48,616 nt of DNA from a virus: positions 1 to 48,616 of IMG/VR virus record IMGVR_UViG_3300015206_000002, one strand, 5' to 3'. Positions 34,400 through 43,400 of this stretch are shown piece after piece (within the stretch, counting starts at the first letter, position 1; every line of letters begins with the position of its first letter). The notes below the pieces were generated by a model, which did no database searches, was not told the origin of the DNA, and saw nothing but the letters and a program-made list of their open reading frames with translations. Position numbers and translations under genes: made by a program.

Positions 34400-36950
34400 C
34401 GTTGTAGAGATCAAAGTCGCGGCCACCGGTGTCTCGGAGGCGGGCGCGCAGTTCGAAGGCTTCTCGGAGGAAGTAAAAGCGGCGCTTCAGGCGATCTCCG
34501 CCACTGCGGGAGTAACCGCGGGCGATCTAAATATCCTGCAGGCGGTAATGAAGGCCGACCAGGAGGCGGGGATTGCGCTGAGCGCAACGCTGAAGGATGT
34601 GGCTTCCGCCAATGGCGCGTTTTCGGCCGCAGTGCGCGAGGCTGCTGCCGAAGCTGCGGTTAGTGCGACGGCAACGCAGGAGGTTGCAGCAGCAGCTGAG
34701 CATCTCGCTCCCGCAATGACGGAAGCGGCGGGGGCGACCACAGAGGCGGCAGCCGCAACAAGAAAGTTTGCATCGGACGCGACTCAGGCCCGTTTCGCCG
34801 CCCAGCTTCTGGCCAAGGACATAGGGGTCCCCCTTCCGCGGGCGCTGTCGAGCGTTGCTGCGCAGTCGTCTATCCTTGGGCCGATTCTTGCGAACGCGTT
34901 CCCGATCATCGGTGCCGTTGCGCTTGCCGAGATTCTGTACAAGGTTTATGAGCGGACAGATCCGCTCATCGCAGCCGAAAAGAATCTCGCCGAGGTTACG
35001 AAGAAGGCTAACGCGGAATTTGAGCAGCTGTCCAAGACGTTCGAGCACCTGAAGATCGAGGAGGCGACCCTCGAACTTGGAAAACTCGCGGGTTTGAAGG
35101 TGGGTGCTTTCTACGCCGAAACAACCGCCGAGGAGGACAAGGCCCGTATCAATTATTTGTCCGGACTCATTGACCGTACCAAGCAGAAAATCAAAGACGA
35201 TCTCAGTTTTCAGGAGGCCGGGGCGCTCGTAAATATTCTCCAGACGTTCAATCCGCTGACGGCGACCATTAATTATCAGAACAATCAGGATGCAAAGGCG
35301 CAGATAGAGAACCTGAAGGCTTTCCAGATTGAATTTAGCATTCTTAGCGCCAAGGCTAAGAATGCCGCGGAGCAGAAGCGTGTCGACGACGACAAGGGCA
35401 AGAACGATTCAGCGAGGGATGCTGGGGGCCTGACCAATGCGCGCATTTCCAACGCAATCGCGCAGGCGTCCCAGGTTGCCCGAATAGCGACAGAAACCGC
35501 GGAAGTCGGACTCAGAGTCGAAAAGACGGAGGCCGATGCAAAGATCGATCTGATGAGCGATGCGCACGCCCGCGCGATCGCTGCAGCAACCGAAGACGTT
35601 ACCATCGCGACCGAACGCGCCGACCAGCTTGCCAACATCGACAAGCGCGAACTGGACGCGCACGTCGCTCTCCTTCAGCAGCAGAAGAAGACGGCCGGAG
35701 CGGGCAAAGATCCAGCGGAGCGGGCGGCCGCGGAACTGCGGATCGACGGCGAGATCGCGGCCGCAAAAGCTAAATTTGCGGAACAGACCATACAGCTTTA
35801 CGGCGCCGTGTCCGAAGCCGAGGCAAGGCTCGACCAGGTACAGGCGACGCAGCAGCGCGAGCGACTGGCTGAAAAGAACGAGGCCGAAGAAAAAGCATTT
35901 GATACGAGTCTGAGCCTCGAGGCAGAGTACTCGCGAAAAATCGTTGAAGCGCAGAGGAAGACGGCCGAAGAGGCAAAGAAAGCCGCGGCAGACCAGCGAA
36001 AATCCGTGGAGTACGGCTCTGCGGGCAAGATCGGTGGTCTCGAAGACCAGCGCACGGAAATCCAGACCAAGAAAGACGAGTCGACGTCGCCGACCGATCA
36101 GATTAAGTATCTTGAGCAGCTTAAGGAACTTGACCGTCAGATCATTCAGGAAAAGGAACAGACCCAGATCCGGCTCATCCAGCTCGATTCGCTGAACGAT
36201 CCCTCGAAGGTCGCGCAGGACCAGGCTAAGCTCACCGCGATACAGGCGGCGGGCCAACGCACGATGGCTAAGGATACCGAGGCGATCTACAAGGATGTCC
36301 AGAAGAATGTCGCCAGCGTTGTGCACTCGATCGGCGACGATCTCACCTCCAACGTCAACAAGTGGATCACCGGGCAGGAAAGCTTCGGCAAGGCCATGGA
36401 TGGTGTCTGGAAAAACCTTGCGACGAGCGCAATCACCAGCATCGAGCACATCATTGAAAAGCAGCTGGAGCAAATCGCGATCCAGCAGATCCTGAAGGCC
36501 CTTGGCGTCGACACATCAAACGCCGGCCAGCAGGCCGCCAACAACCAGAAAATTGCCACCGGGAACGCGGGCCTCGCCAGCAGCGACGCCGCGCTGGCTG
36601 CCGGTTCGATCTTTGCTTATACCCTCGCCGAAGGCGGCAACCTGCCGGACGCTCTGGAGCAGGCAGCGATCGCGCTGGCCATCGGCGAAAGCTTCGCGGG
36701 CCTCGCTTCCGTCTCCGCCATGTCCGGTGCCGACCTTCCGAATCACAATACCCTCGGCTTCCTTCACCCGCGCGAGATGGTGCTGCCGCAGTCGCACGCG
36801 GACGTGATCCGCGGCCTCGCCGCCAATGGCGGCGCGCGTACGAGCTCGTCAAACGTAAACGTGGGAAGCGTGAATTACAGCGGCCCGCAGATGCCGGAAA
36901 AGCATTTTAAGCAGATGGTGAAGCGCCTGCAAAGGAACGCGAACGCCTGA
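34389..36950 (+). CDS. Tape measure protein
   Basis: 853 residues. Ala/Glu-rich coiled coils over most of the length; one hydrophobic stretch near residues 165-185 (ILGPILANAFPIIGAVALAE). The C-terminal part is Ala-rich with a hydrophobic LAAGSIFAYTLAEGGNLPDA, then HNTLGFLHPREMVLPQSHAD, a common end motif of tape measures. Length predicts a tail of roughly 120-130 nm by the usual 0.15 nm per residue. Overlaps the chaperone by 11 nt. Confidence 0.85.
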   Translation: MPDNVVEIKVAATGVSEAGAQFEGFSEEVKAALQAISATAGVTAGDLNILQAVMKADQEAGIALSATLKDVASANGAFSAAVREAAAEAAVSATATQEVAAAAEHLAPAMTEAAGATTEAAAATRKFASDATQARFAAQLLAKDIGVPLPRALSSVAAQSSILGPILANAFPIIGAVALAEILYKVYERTDPLIAAEKNLAEVTKKANAEFEQLSKTFEHLKIEEATLELGKLAGLKVGAFYAETTAEEDKARINYLSGLIDRTKQKIKDDLSFQEAGALVNILQTFNPLTATINYQNNQDAKAQIENLKAFQIEFSILSAKAKNAAEQKRVDDDKGKNDSARDAGGLTNARISNAIAQASQVARIATETAEVGLRVEKTEADAKIDLMSDAHARAIAAATEDVTIATERADQLANIDKRELDAHVALLQQQKKTAGAGKDPAERAAAELRIDGEIAAAKAKFAEQTIQLYGAVSEAEARLDQVQATQQRERLAEKNEAEEKAFDTSLSLEAEYSRKIVEAQRKTAEEAKKAAADQRKSVEYGSAGKIGGLEDQRTEIQTKKDESTSPTDQIKYLEQLKELDRQIIQEKEQTQIRLIQLDSLNDPSKVAQDQAKLTAIQAAGQRTMAKDTEAIYKDVQKNVASVVHSIGDDLTSNVNKWITGQESFGKAMDGVWKNLATSAITSIEHIIEKQLEQIAIQQILKALGVDTSNAGQQAANNQKIATGNAGLASSDAALAAGSIFAYTLAEGGNLPDALEQAAIALAIGESFAGLASVSAMSGADLPNHNTLGFLHPREMVLPQSHADVIRGLAANGGARTSSSNVNVGSVNYSGPQMPEKHFKQMVKRLQRNANA

Positions 36951-37561
36951 TGTCTCAACCGATATTTCCCGTCCTCATCGGCGAAGAGTGGGGCATCGTC
37001 CGTAAGCAACTTTGGTCGACCATCGTGCAGGAAGCCGCCTCCGGCTACACGGTGCGCATCGGCGTTTACCCGTTTCCGCGCTATCAGTGGACTTTGTCCT
37101 TTTCGATGCTCGACGCGTCCGCGACCGATGAGCCCGGTCTCGCCGCGGACTTCCAGACGCTGTTCGGATTCCTGAATTCACTTTTCGGCCGAACGCTGCC
37201 CTTCCTCTATAAGGACGAGTACGATAGCCACGTTTCCGCGCAGCCCATCGCGACCGGCGACGGCGCGACGGTTGCTTTCCAGCTTCAGCGCACTTTCGGC
37301 GGGTCGACCGATCCGGTCTTTGCGCCGATCGCGGCCGGCCTTGTGGTCACGGTCGCCGGCACGCCAACCAGCGTGACCGTAGACGTTACTTCCGGCGTGA
37401 TCACGTTCGGCAGCGCCCCGGCGAGCGGTGCCGCGATCGCGGCCACGTTCTCGTATTACTGGCGATGCTTCCTCGACGATGACGAAGGCCAGGAGTTCGG
37501 GTACTTCGATTTCAACGGCGTGGAAATGAAGAAGCTGACGTTTACGAGCTGCCGGGCGTAG
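36950..37561 (+). CDS. DUF2460 tail protein (GTA ORFG12-like)
   Basis: 203 residues. FPVLIGEEWGIVRKQLWSTI, then YTVRIGVYPFPRYQWTLSFS and TLFGFLNSLFGRTLPFLYKD match DUF2460, the distal tail protein that links tube and hub in GTA-like tails. The C-terminal half is a beta domain (VTVAGTPTSVTVDVTSGVIT). Overlaps tape measure stop by one base. Confidence 0.75.
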   Translation: MSQPIFPVLIGEEWGIVRKQLWSTIVQEAASGYTVRIGVYPFPRYQWTLSFSMLDASATDEPGLAADFQTLFGFLNSLFGRTLPFLYKDEYDSHVSAQPIATGDGATVAFQLQRTFGGSTDPVFAPIAAGLVVTVAGTPTSVTVDVTSGVITFGSAPASGAAIAATFSYYWRCFLDDDEGQEFGYFDFNGVEMKKLTFTSCRA

Positions 37562-37562
37562 A

Positions 37563-37745
37563 TCACGTACAGCGATGGCCCCGCGTTTTCGCGCGCGTCA
37601 GTGTCATGGCTCCGCAGGCGCAACGTTCCTTCTTCGATCGCGGACGACCCGATCCCGGCCGCGGGCCGCCGCTGCCGCCGTTCGTTCCTCCGGAGAAGGT
37701 CTTCCGGCTCAGGCTGGCCATGCGCCGCTTCGCCGACAGCGACAT
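37563..37745 (-). CDS. Small basic Cys protein, leftward (60 aa)
   Basis: ATG 37745 or 37721. SLSRKTFSGGTNGGSGGPRP then SGRPRSKKERCACGAMTLTR and GHRC. The CACG...HRC end is a possible zinc knot. It lies downstream of brnTA on the same strand; a plus-strand frame here is a rival, so the call is tentative. Confidence 0.4.
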   Translation of the reverse strand: MSLSAKRRMASLSRKTFSGGTNGGSGGPRPGSGRPRSKKERCACGAMTLTRAKTRGHRCT

Positions 37746-37765
37746 ATTGCGCGTGCGCGCGGGAG

Positions 37766-38065
37766 TCACCTGGCCACCTCAATTGCCGCGAGAGCCTTTT
37801 GCAGTGTCTCGACGACAAGGTCGTTCATGGGTACGCGTTTGCGGGCAGCCAGGTCGGCGAAGTAACGGCGCAGGTCCTCCGGCAGGCGGACCATGGGACC
37901 GCGATAGAACAAGCCGCGGACCGCACCCGGGGGGAGTTCCTTAATCTCGGGAATGTCGGAGAAATCGATTTCGGAGTCCGGCTTATCCAGTAGCGATAGG
38001 ATTTCCTTTTTCTGCTGCTCAGAGAGCGGCTTCCAGAGTTCTTCTTCAGAAACCTGCTTTAACAT
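37766..38065 (-). CDS. brnA: BrnA-like antitoxin (partner of BrnT)
   Basis: 99 residues, ATG 38065 behind a strong AAGGAG. DSEIDFSDIPEIKELPPGAV then VRLPEDLRRYFADLAARKRV and MNDLVVETLQKALAAIE. The DxxIDFSDIPEI and ribbon-helix-helix C-terminus are typical of antitoxins encoded after BrnT. It overlaps brnT by 20 nt. Confidence 0.75.
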   Translation of the reverse strand: MLKQVSEEELWKPLSEQQKKEILSLLDKPDSEIDFSDIPEIKELPPGAVRGLFYRGPMVRLPEDLRRYFADLAARKRVPMNDLVVETLQKALAAIEVAR

Positions 38066-38336
38066 AGAGTCTCCTTTCGGGCTTCGTGGCTGGGCGTGCG
38101 GAAATGATTCGGATCACCTGTTCCGCGCCCTTTTCGGTAAAGGTGTGAACAACCGTAAGGAACAGCAGCGTTCCCGTAACGTACCCGATGGCGTGCCAGC
38201 GTTCTTCCCCGTCCTCGATCCGCTCGATGAACAGAACGATATTCGGATCGGTGAACACGCCTTTGGCGGTATCGAATGAAACGCCGTGCTTTTCCTGGTT
38301 CGTTTCGTTTTTCGCGTCGTCCCATTCGAATCTCAC
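38046..38336 (-). CDS. brnT: BrnT-family RNase toxin
   Basis: 96 residues from GTG 38336. FEWDDAKNETNQEKHGVSFD then AKGVFTDPNIVLF, GEERWHAIGYVTGTLLFLTV, and IRIISARPATKPERRLY: the full BrnT signature including the FEWD, KHGVSF, ERW and ISAR motifs. BrnT is a RelE-like ribonuclease. GTG is 6 nt after the -10 box, so translation is probably leaderless. The module sits inside the tail operon, transcribed against it. Confidence 0.85.
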   Translation of the reverse strand: MRFEWDDAKNETNQEKHGVSFDTAKGVFTDPNIVLFIERIEDGEERWHAIGYVTGTLLFLTVVHTFTEKGAEQVIRIISARPATKPERRLYVKAGF

Positions 38337-38342
38337 AACTCA

Positions 38343-38372
38343 ATAATAGCATTGCTGGATTGATTCTGTCAA
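38343..38372 (-). promoter_or_regulatory. Strong promoter of brnTA
   Basis: Minus strand TTGACA (38372-38367), 18-nt spacer, TATTAT (38348-38343), then 6 nt to GTG 38336. Same geometry as the higBA promoter and the promoter at 5084. Confidence 0.75.
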
Positions 38373-38393
38373 TCGGAATTTAAACGAATTCTA

Positions 38394-39872
38394 ATGAAAT
38401 CCGCCTCCACAGCGCTCGGCAACTTCCTGCTCTCCGTGCAGGGCCTTTCGCCCGCCAATACGCCGATCGCGCCGGTTGCCTCGTTCTGGTTTGCGGACCT
38501 TTTCACGGTCACGCGCCTTGACGGCATCGTGGCGCGCTGGACCTCGTGGGGACTGCCGCTGACTGTCGGCGGCCAGACCTTCACGGCGTTCGGCCCGTAC
38601 CTCCGCCGCACTTCCGTTTCCTGGGGGACCGGCCTCGATAACAAGTCGATGAAGATCATGCTGGGCGCGGATGCGACGATGCAGATCGGCCCGAGCGGCC
38701 GGATCATCCCGGTTATCCAGGCGCTGGCGCAAGATCTCTTCGCGAGCGCCACCGTCCGCGTTGATCGGCTGATCATGCCCACGCCCGGCGATACGTCGCT
38801 CGGCACCTACAACCTCTGGCTTGGCATTGTGGGCGACGTGGCGGTGAAGCGCGCCTCCGCCGAGATCACAGTAGACAGCCAGTTGATCCTGCTGAACGTG
38901 CAGGTTCCGCGCGCCGTTTATTCGCCCGGCTGCCGGCACGTCTTCGGCGATTCGAGCTGCACGTTCGATCTCTCAACCGTTACCAGCTCTGGCACCGTTG
39001 TATCGGGCGGCAACCGCTTCGTCATCGCGTCGAACCTCGCGCCACCAGTGGCGCCGCTGCCGCCCGCGAGCGCGCCCTCGCTTACTTTCAGTCACAACAG
39101 CCTGATCAATATTGCCGCGCGCACCGTTTGGGTCACAGTGACCTATACGGGGACGACGGTCGAGACAGTGGCCGGTCCGGAGTCCTCAATCGCGATGGGC
39201 CCGAGCGACCTGACCGTGGTTGCATCTCCCCCGGCAGAAGCAAATGCCACCGGCTACAACGTTTACATTGGCGGCGCCCCGGGCGACGAGACGCTGCAGA
39301 ACGCGACGCCGATCGCGATAGGAACCAGCTATACGGAGGCCTCCGTTGGCTTCACGCAGGGCGTGTCGCCGCCCATTGCCGGATTTGGAGGCTTCTACGC
39401 GGAAGGCGTTATCGCTTTCACGTCGGGCGTGCTTAGCGGCCTTGCGCGCCAGGTGCAGGCGTCGGACGGCAGCGGTAATATCACCTGCAGTTCCGGCTTT
39501 CCCCAGGCGCCGGCGATCGGCGACACGTTTACTGTGCGCCGCGGCTGCTCGAAGACGTTATCAGCGTGCACCGGATATTCGACGATCGTCGGTATAACAG
39601 CCGCATCGCAGTCCGGCGGCAACACCACGTACTCCTACACGATTACGTCCGGACCCCCTCTCGCGACAGGCGGTCTTATGGGCATCACAGGGATGGTGGC
39701 CAGCGGGAATAACGGGACTTTCGTAATAACGGCTCTCGGTTCAGGGACGTTCACCGTGGTCAACGGCAGCGGCGTTACTGCCTCCGCCCAAACCGGGACT
39801 GGAATAAGGTCGCAGCTTATCAACTTCGGCGGAATGCCGTTCATCCCGCAGCCGGAGTCCTCGGGTGCTTAG
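38394..39872 (+). CDS. DUF2163/FAD-type tail hub protein (GTA ORFG13-like) with insertions
   Basis: 492 residues. N-terminal DUF2163: FWFADLFTVTRLDGIVARWT, then TAFGPYLRRTSVSWGTGLDN, VPRAVYSPGCRHVFGDSSC. C-terminal part has GCSKTLSAC and NFGGMPFIPQPE, the usual FAD-like end. Between them are an inserted Fn3-like domain (AARTVWVTVTYTGTTVETVA) and a second insertion (STIVGITAASQSGGNTTYSY) that splits the conserved C...C and FGGMPFIP motifs. It is a baseplate hub component. Confidence 0.75.
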   Translation: MKSASTALGNFLLSVQGLSPANTPIAPVASFWFADLFTVTRLDGIVARWTSWGLPLTVGGQTFTAFGPYLRRTSVSWGTGLDNKSMKIMLGADATMQIGPSGRIIPVIQALAQDLFASATVRVDRLIMPTPGDTSLGTYNLWLGIVGDVAVKRASAEITVDSQLILLNVQVPRAVYSPGCRHVFGDSSCTFDLSTVTSSGTVVSGGNRFVIASNLAPPVAPLPPASAPSLTFSHNSLINIAARTVWVTVTYTGTTVETVAGPESSIAMGPSDLTVVASPPAEANATGYNVYIGGAPGDETLQNATPIAIGTSYTEASVGFTQGVSPPIAGFGGFYAEGVIAFTSGVLSGLARQVQASDGSGNITCSSGFPQAPAIGDTFTVRRGCSKTLSACTGYSTIVGITAASQSGGNTTYSYTITSGPPLATGGLMGITGMVASGNNGTFVITALGSGTFTVVNGSGVTASAQTGTGIRSQLINFGGMPFIPQPESSGA

Positions 39873-40326
39873 CGGCCGCTTCGCGCCCAGCGAAACGGAG
39901 CAGCGGGCGGCGGTCCTCGCGGAAGCCCGCTCGTGGATCGGCACGCCCTTCGCCATGGGGCAGGCCTCGAAGGGCTACGGCGTCGATTGCGGACTCTTCC
40001 TTGCGGCCTGCTATCGGGCCGCGGGAATCGAACTGCCGGTCGGCTTCGGACTCTTTCGCCACGACTGGCACCTCCACACCAAAGAGGAGCGATACCTCGC
40101 AATCGTCGAGGCGCACACCCACCGGGTGGCCACCCCGCAGCCGGCCGACATCATGATCGTCCGGACACATCAGAAAGCCCCCTTCAGCCACAGCGGAATC
40201 GTGCTGGCGTGGCCGCTGGTCGTTCACGCCGCATGGTTCCGCGGTTCCGGCGCCGTGGGCGAGTTCGACGCCGGCCGCGGCCCGGCCACGCGCTGGGAAA
40301 CGCGGTTCTATTCGCCGTGGGTCTGA
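39865..40326 (+). CDS. NlpC/P60 tail peptidase (GTA ORFG14-like)
   Basis: 153 residues. Cys42 in GYGVDCGLFLAACYRAAGIE, His109 in FSHSGIVLAWPL and a second His121 (VVHAAW) form the expected catalytic triad type. It would cut peptidoglycan as the tail penetrates the wall. Start GTG 39865, overlapping the previous stop. Confidence 0.8.
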   Translation: MLSGRFAPSETEQRAAVLAEARSWIGTPFAMGQASKGYGVDCGLFLAACYRAAGIELPVGFGLFRHDWHLHTKEERYLAIVEAHTHRVATPQPADIMIVRTHQKAPFSHSGIVLAWPLVVHAAWFRGSGAVGEFDAGRGPATRWETRFYSPWV

Positions 40327-40448
40327 AGCTCGGTATAAATATCGCTCAGTTTGTCCATGATCGCCCACTCGACGTTTGAGATGTCTTCTTCGCCGTAGTT
40401 GAGTCCGAACTCCGCAGCCAGCGCTTTCTTTCTCTTCTCGTTCAGCAT
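40308..40448 (-). CDS. Small leftward protein (46 aa) inside the tail operon
   Basis: Missed by simple size cut-offs. KRKKALAAEFGLNYGEEDIS then VEWAIMDKLSDIYTELQTHG. Well-formed amphipathic protein with AAGGA just before ATG. It fills the 131-bp gap between the NlpC gene and the tail-tip gene on the other strand. Function unknown; a small moron-type gene is possible. Confidence 0.5.
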   Translation of the reverse strand: MLNEKRKKALAAEFGLNYGEEDISNVEWAIMDKLSDIYTELQTHGE

Positions 40449-40457
40449 TCCTTCATC

Positions 40458-43400
40458 ATGTCCCTTCTGTCCGGCAGTTCGAACGCGTCCTCCAATAAGG
40501 AGCTCTTCGGGTACTTCGCCCAGAGCTCGATTTTTGGCGCGTGCATCCCCGTGGTCTACGGGACGATGCGAACCACCGGCAACGTGATCAACACGTTCCG
40601 GTTCTTTTCGCAGCCGGCGCTCGCGGGCGGGAAAGGCGGAGGCAAGGGTGCCGGCAGCAAGGGCGGAAGCAACTTCAATTACTGGACCGGGTTCCTTGAA
40701 GGCATTTCGATGGGCCCCATCGAAGGCATCCTCACGGTCTGGATGGATCGCACGGTTTACAAGCCGTCGACGGTCACCGAAACAATCACCGTTCCCGGCA
40801 CGGGAATCTACGCGGTCGCCAATCCCGGCTTTTTCATGGGGACCGGGGTGCAGTCCTTCGTCACGTTCTCACACACGGTGAACGATTACGGATCGCCCGG
40901 ATCCACAACGATCAGCGGAACGCAGACCGTGCCGCTGGTCGAGGTTCCGTCGAGCCCAGGCCCCGGCCAGTTCAGCGTGGATTCGCTCGGCAACTACACG
41001 TTCAACGCCGCCGATATCGGCATCCAGGTGCAGATCGGATACGCCTTCATGGCGCTGGGCGGCACATCGGATCCGCCCCCGATCGTGCAGCTTCAGTTCA
41101 CGCTTTTCCTCGGCACTCCGGGCCAGGCGGCGTGGACCTACTCGACGCCGGGCCTGCAGAACCTCGGATACACCGACCTCGCTTACATCGCATGCGAAGA
41201 GTTCCCGCTGGGCAGCTCCGCGGTGCTGCCGAACTTTTCCTTCGAGGTAGTCGGCAAGCTGGTATTTCCCGCCGCGGGCGTGCTCGACTGCGACCCCATG
41301 GCGATTTTCGCGGACTTCCTCTGCAACGGCGCGTACGGCGCCAACTTCCCCGCGGGCCTGCTGGGCTCTCTGACCGAGGCCTCAACCTACTGCCTGGCAA
41401 ACGGGATCTTCTGTTCCGCGCTCTACGATTCGCAGCGCTCGGCCGCGAGCTGGCTGGCGGAACTCCTGATCATCGCGAATGCGGAGGCCGTGTGGTCTGA
41501 CGCCACGCTGAAACTGCGGTCGCGCGGCGACACCACCGCGGTCGGCAACGGCGTTATCTTCACGCCCGGCACTCAACCCATCTACGAGCTTGACGATGAC
41601 GATTTCATCGCGAAGCCCGGCGAAGAGCCGGTCGAGTTCGACCTTCCCACATCGCAGGACGCCTATAATTCGCTGAAAGTCGAGTGGTCGAACCGCGGCA
41701 ACGGCTACCAGGCGGAGCCGATCCCCGCGCAGGACGATTACGCGATCCAGCTGTACGGCATCCGGGAAGCGTCGCAGATCAGTCTTCACGGAATAACAGA
41801 ATCGGCCGTAGCGGCAAAAGTCGCGCAGGTCCAGCTGAAGAAACTGGTTTACGAGCGCGGTACCGCGAAGTGCACGCTCGGCATGTGGTACTGCCTGCTT
41901 GAGCCGATGGACATGGTGACTGTCACCGATGTCGGGCTCGGATTCGATCAGCAGCCGTTCCGGATCGACACCATCGACGAAGACGATCAGGGCCAGCTTG
42001 CCATCGTGGCGACGATCTTCCCATGGTCGATCTCTCAACCCACCCTGCATCCGAAACAGCCCACCGGCGGCTACATCCCGCCGTTCTACGCGCAGGCCGG
42101 CAGCGTCAACGCGCCGATCTTTTATGAGGCACCGCAGCAATTGACACAACAAATCGGACTTGTTATCTTCATCCTCCTTTCAGGCGGCCCGAACTGGGGC
42201 GGCTGCAGCGTTTACGAGAGCGCGGACGGCGTATCGTACGACTTCGTCGCCCGGCATGCGGCGCGATCGACGGACGGCGTTCTCACCGCCTCTCTGCCGT
42301 GGTCTCCGGATCCGGACACCACCGACACCCTCGCTGTCGATCTGGTCCAGTCGATCGGCGCGCTCGAAAGCTACAGCCAGGCGCAGGCGGACAAGTTCGT
42401 GTCGCTGGCGCTGGTCGGTCAGGAGCTGATTGCCTACACCACGGCCACTCTGGGCGCGGGATACAACTACAATCTGACCGGCTATCTGCGCCGCGGCCTG
42501 TTCGGCACGACGGCAACGGAGCACGCCTCCGGAGCGCGGTTCGCGGCGCTCGACGGCACGGAATTTCAGGACTCGTATCAGACCACCGACATCGGGAAAA
42601 CGCGCTGGTATAAGTTCACCTCGTTCAACCTCGCCGGCCAACTCGAGGAAGACATCTCGACCGTCACGGCGTACCCGTGGTCGATCCAGGCGCCCTACAC
42701 GCGCGGTCCGCTCGCGCTTCAACCCTTCGCGGACAAATACAGCTTCGGACCCAGCGGATACGCGCCGCATCTCGATCAGGTGAATGGCGGCAACACCATC
42801 GCGATCTCCGCGACGCCACCCGTCAACACGTTTTCGCAGGTGGTCATTGCTCCGGTCATCGACTACAACGCCCTGGTGACAGCGACCGGCGGAAACCTGC
42901 CACACGAGACGCTTATCGCACAGGTCTTCGCCATCGATTCGGCCGGCGGTTACGGGCCCGGCTCGAACTTCACGGAATGGACGACCACAAACCTTACCTC
43001 GCTCGCGACCTTCAATGTCGCGCTGCCGGCAGGATCCGCCGGGTACGAGTTGTTCATCGGCAAGGACATCGACCACCTGCAGGGCCAGGGAGCGGTCTCA
43101 GGGACGCCGTCAAGCATTACCGTCACTATCCTCACCAGCATTCCCTACGGGCCTCCGGACGGGCGTGCCGTGGCCTGGCATGCGCGCGGTAAGAGAGTCA
43201 TTCACGCGGGTATCGCGGCGGCCACGGTTGTGTCCTCCACGCTCTCGACCGTCGTAATCGGCATCCCGTCCGCGGCGACGCTGAACGAATTCGCGGGCCG
43301 CTATCTGATGCTCATCAGCAAGTACGGACTGCCATCGTCGCAGCCTCTCGCGCTCATTCCCATCGGCGGCAGCGATACGGGATTCCCGAACTGCACGCTC

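Noticed and set aside
37606-37944. 112-aa plus-strand frame opposite brnA
   Set aside because: Antisense to a recognised antitoxin and low-complexity Pro/Arg; the 5' part remains a weak rival to 37563-37745.
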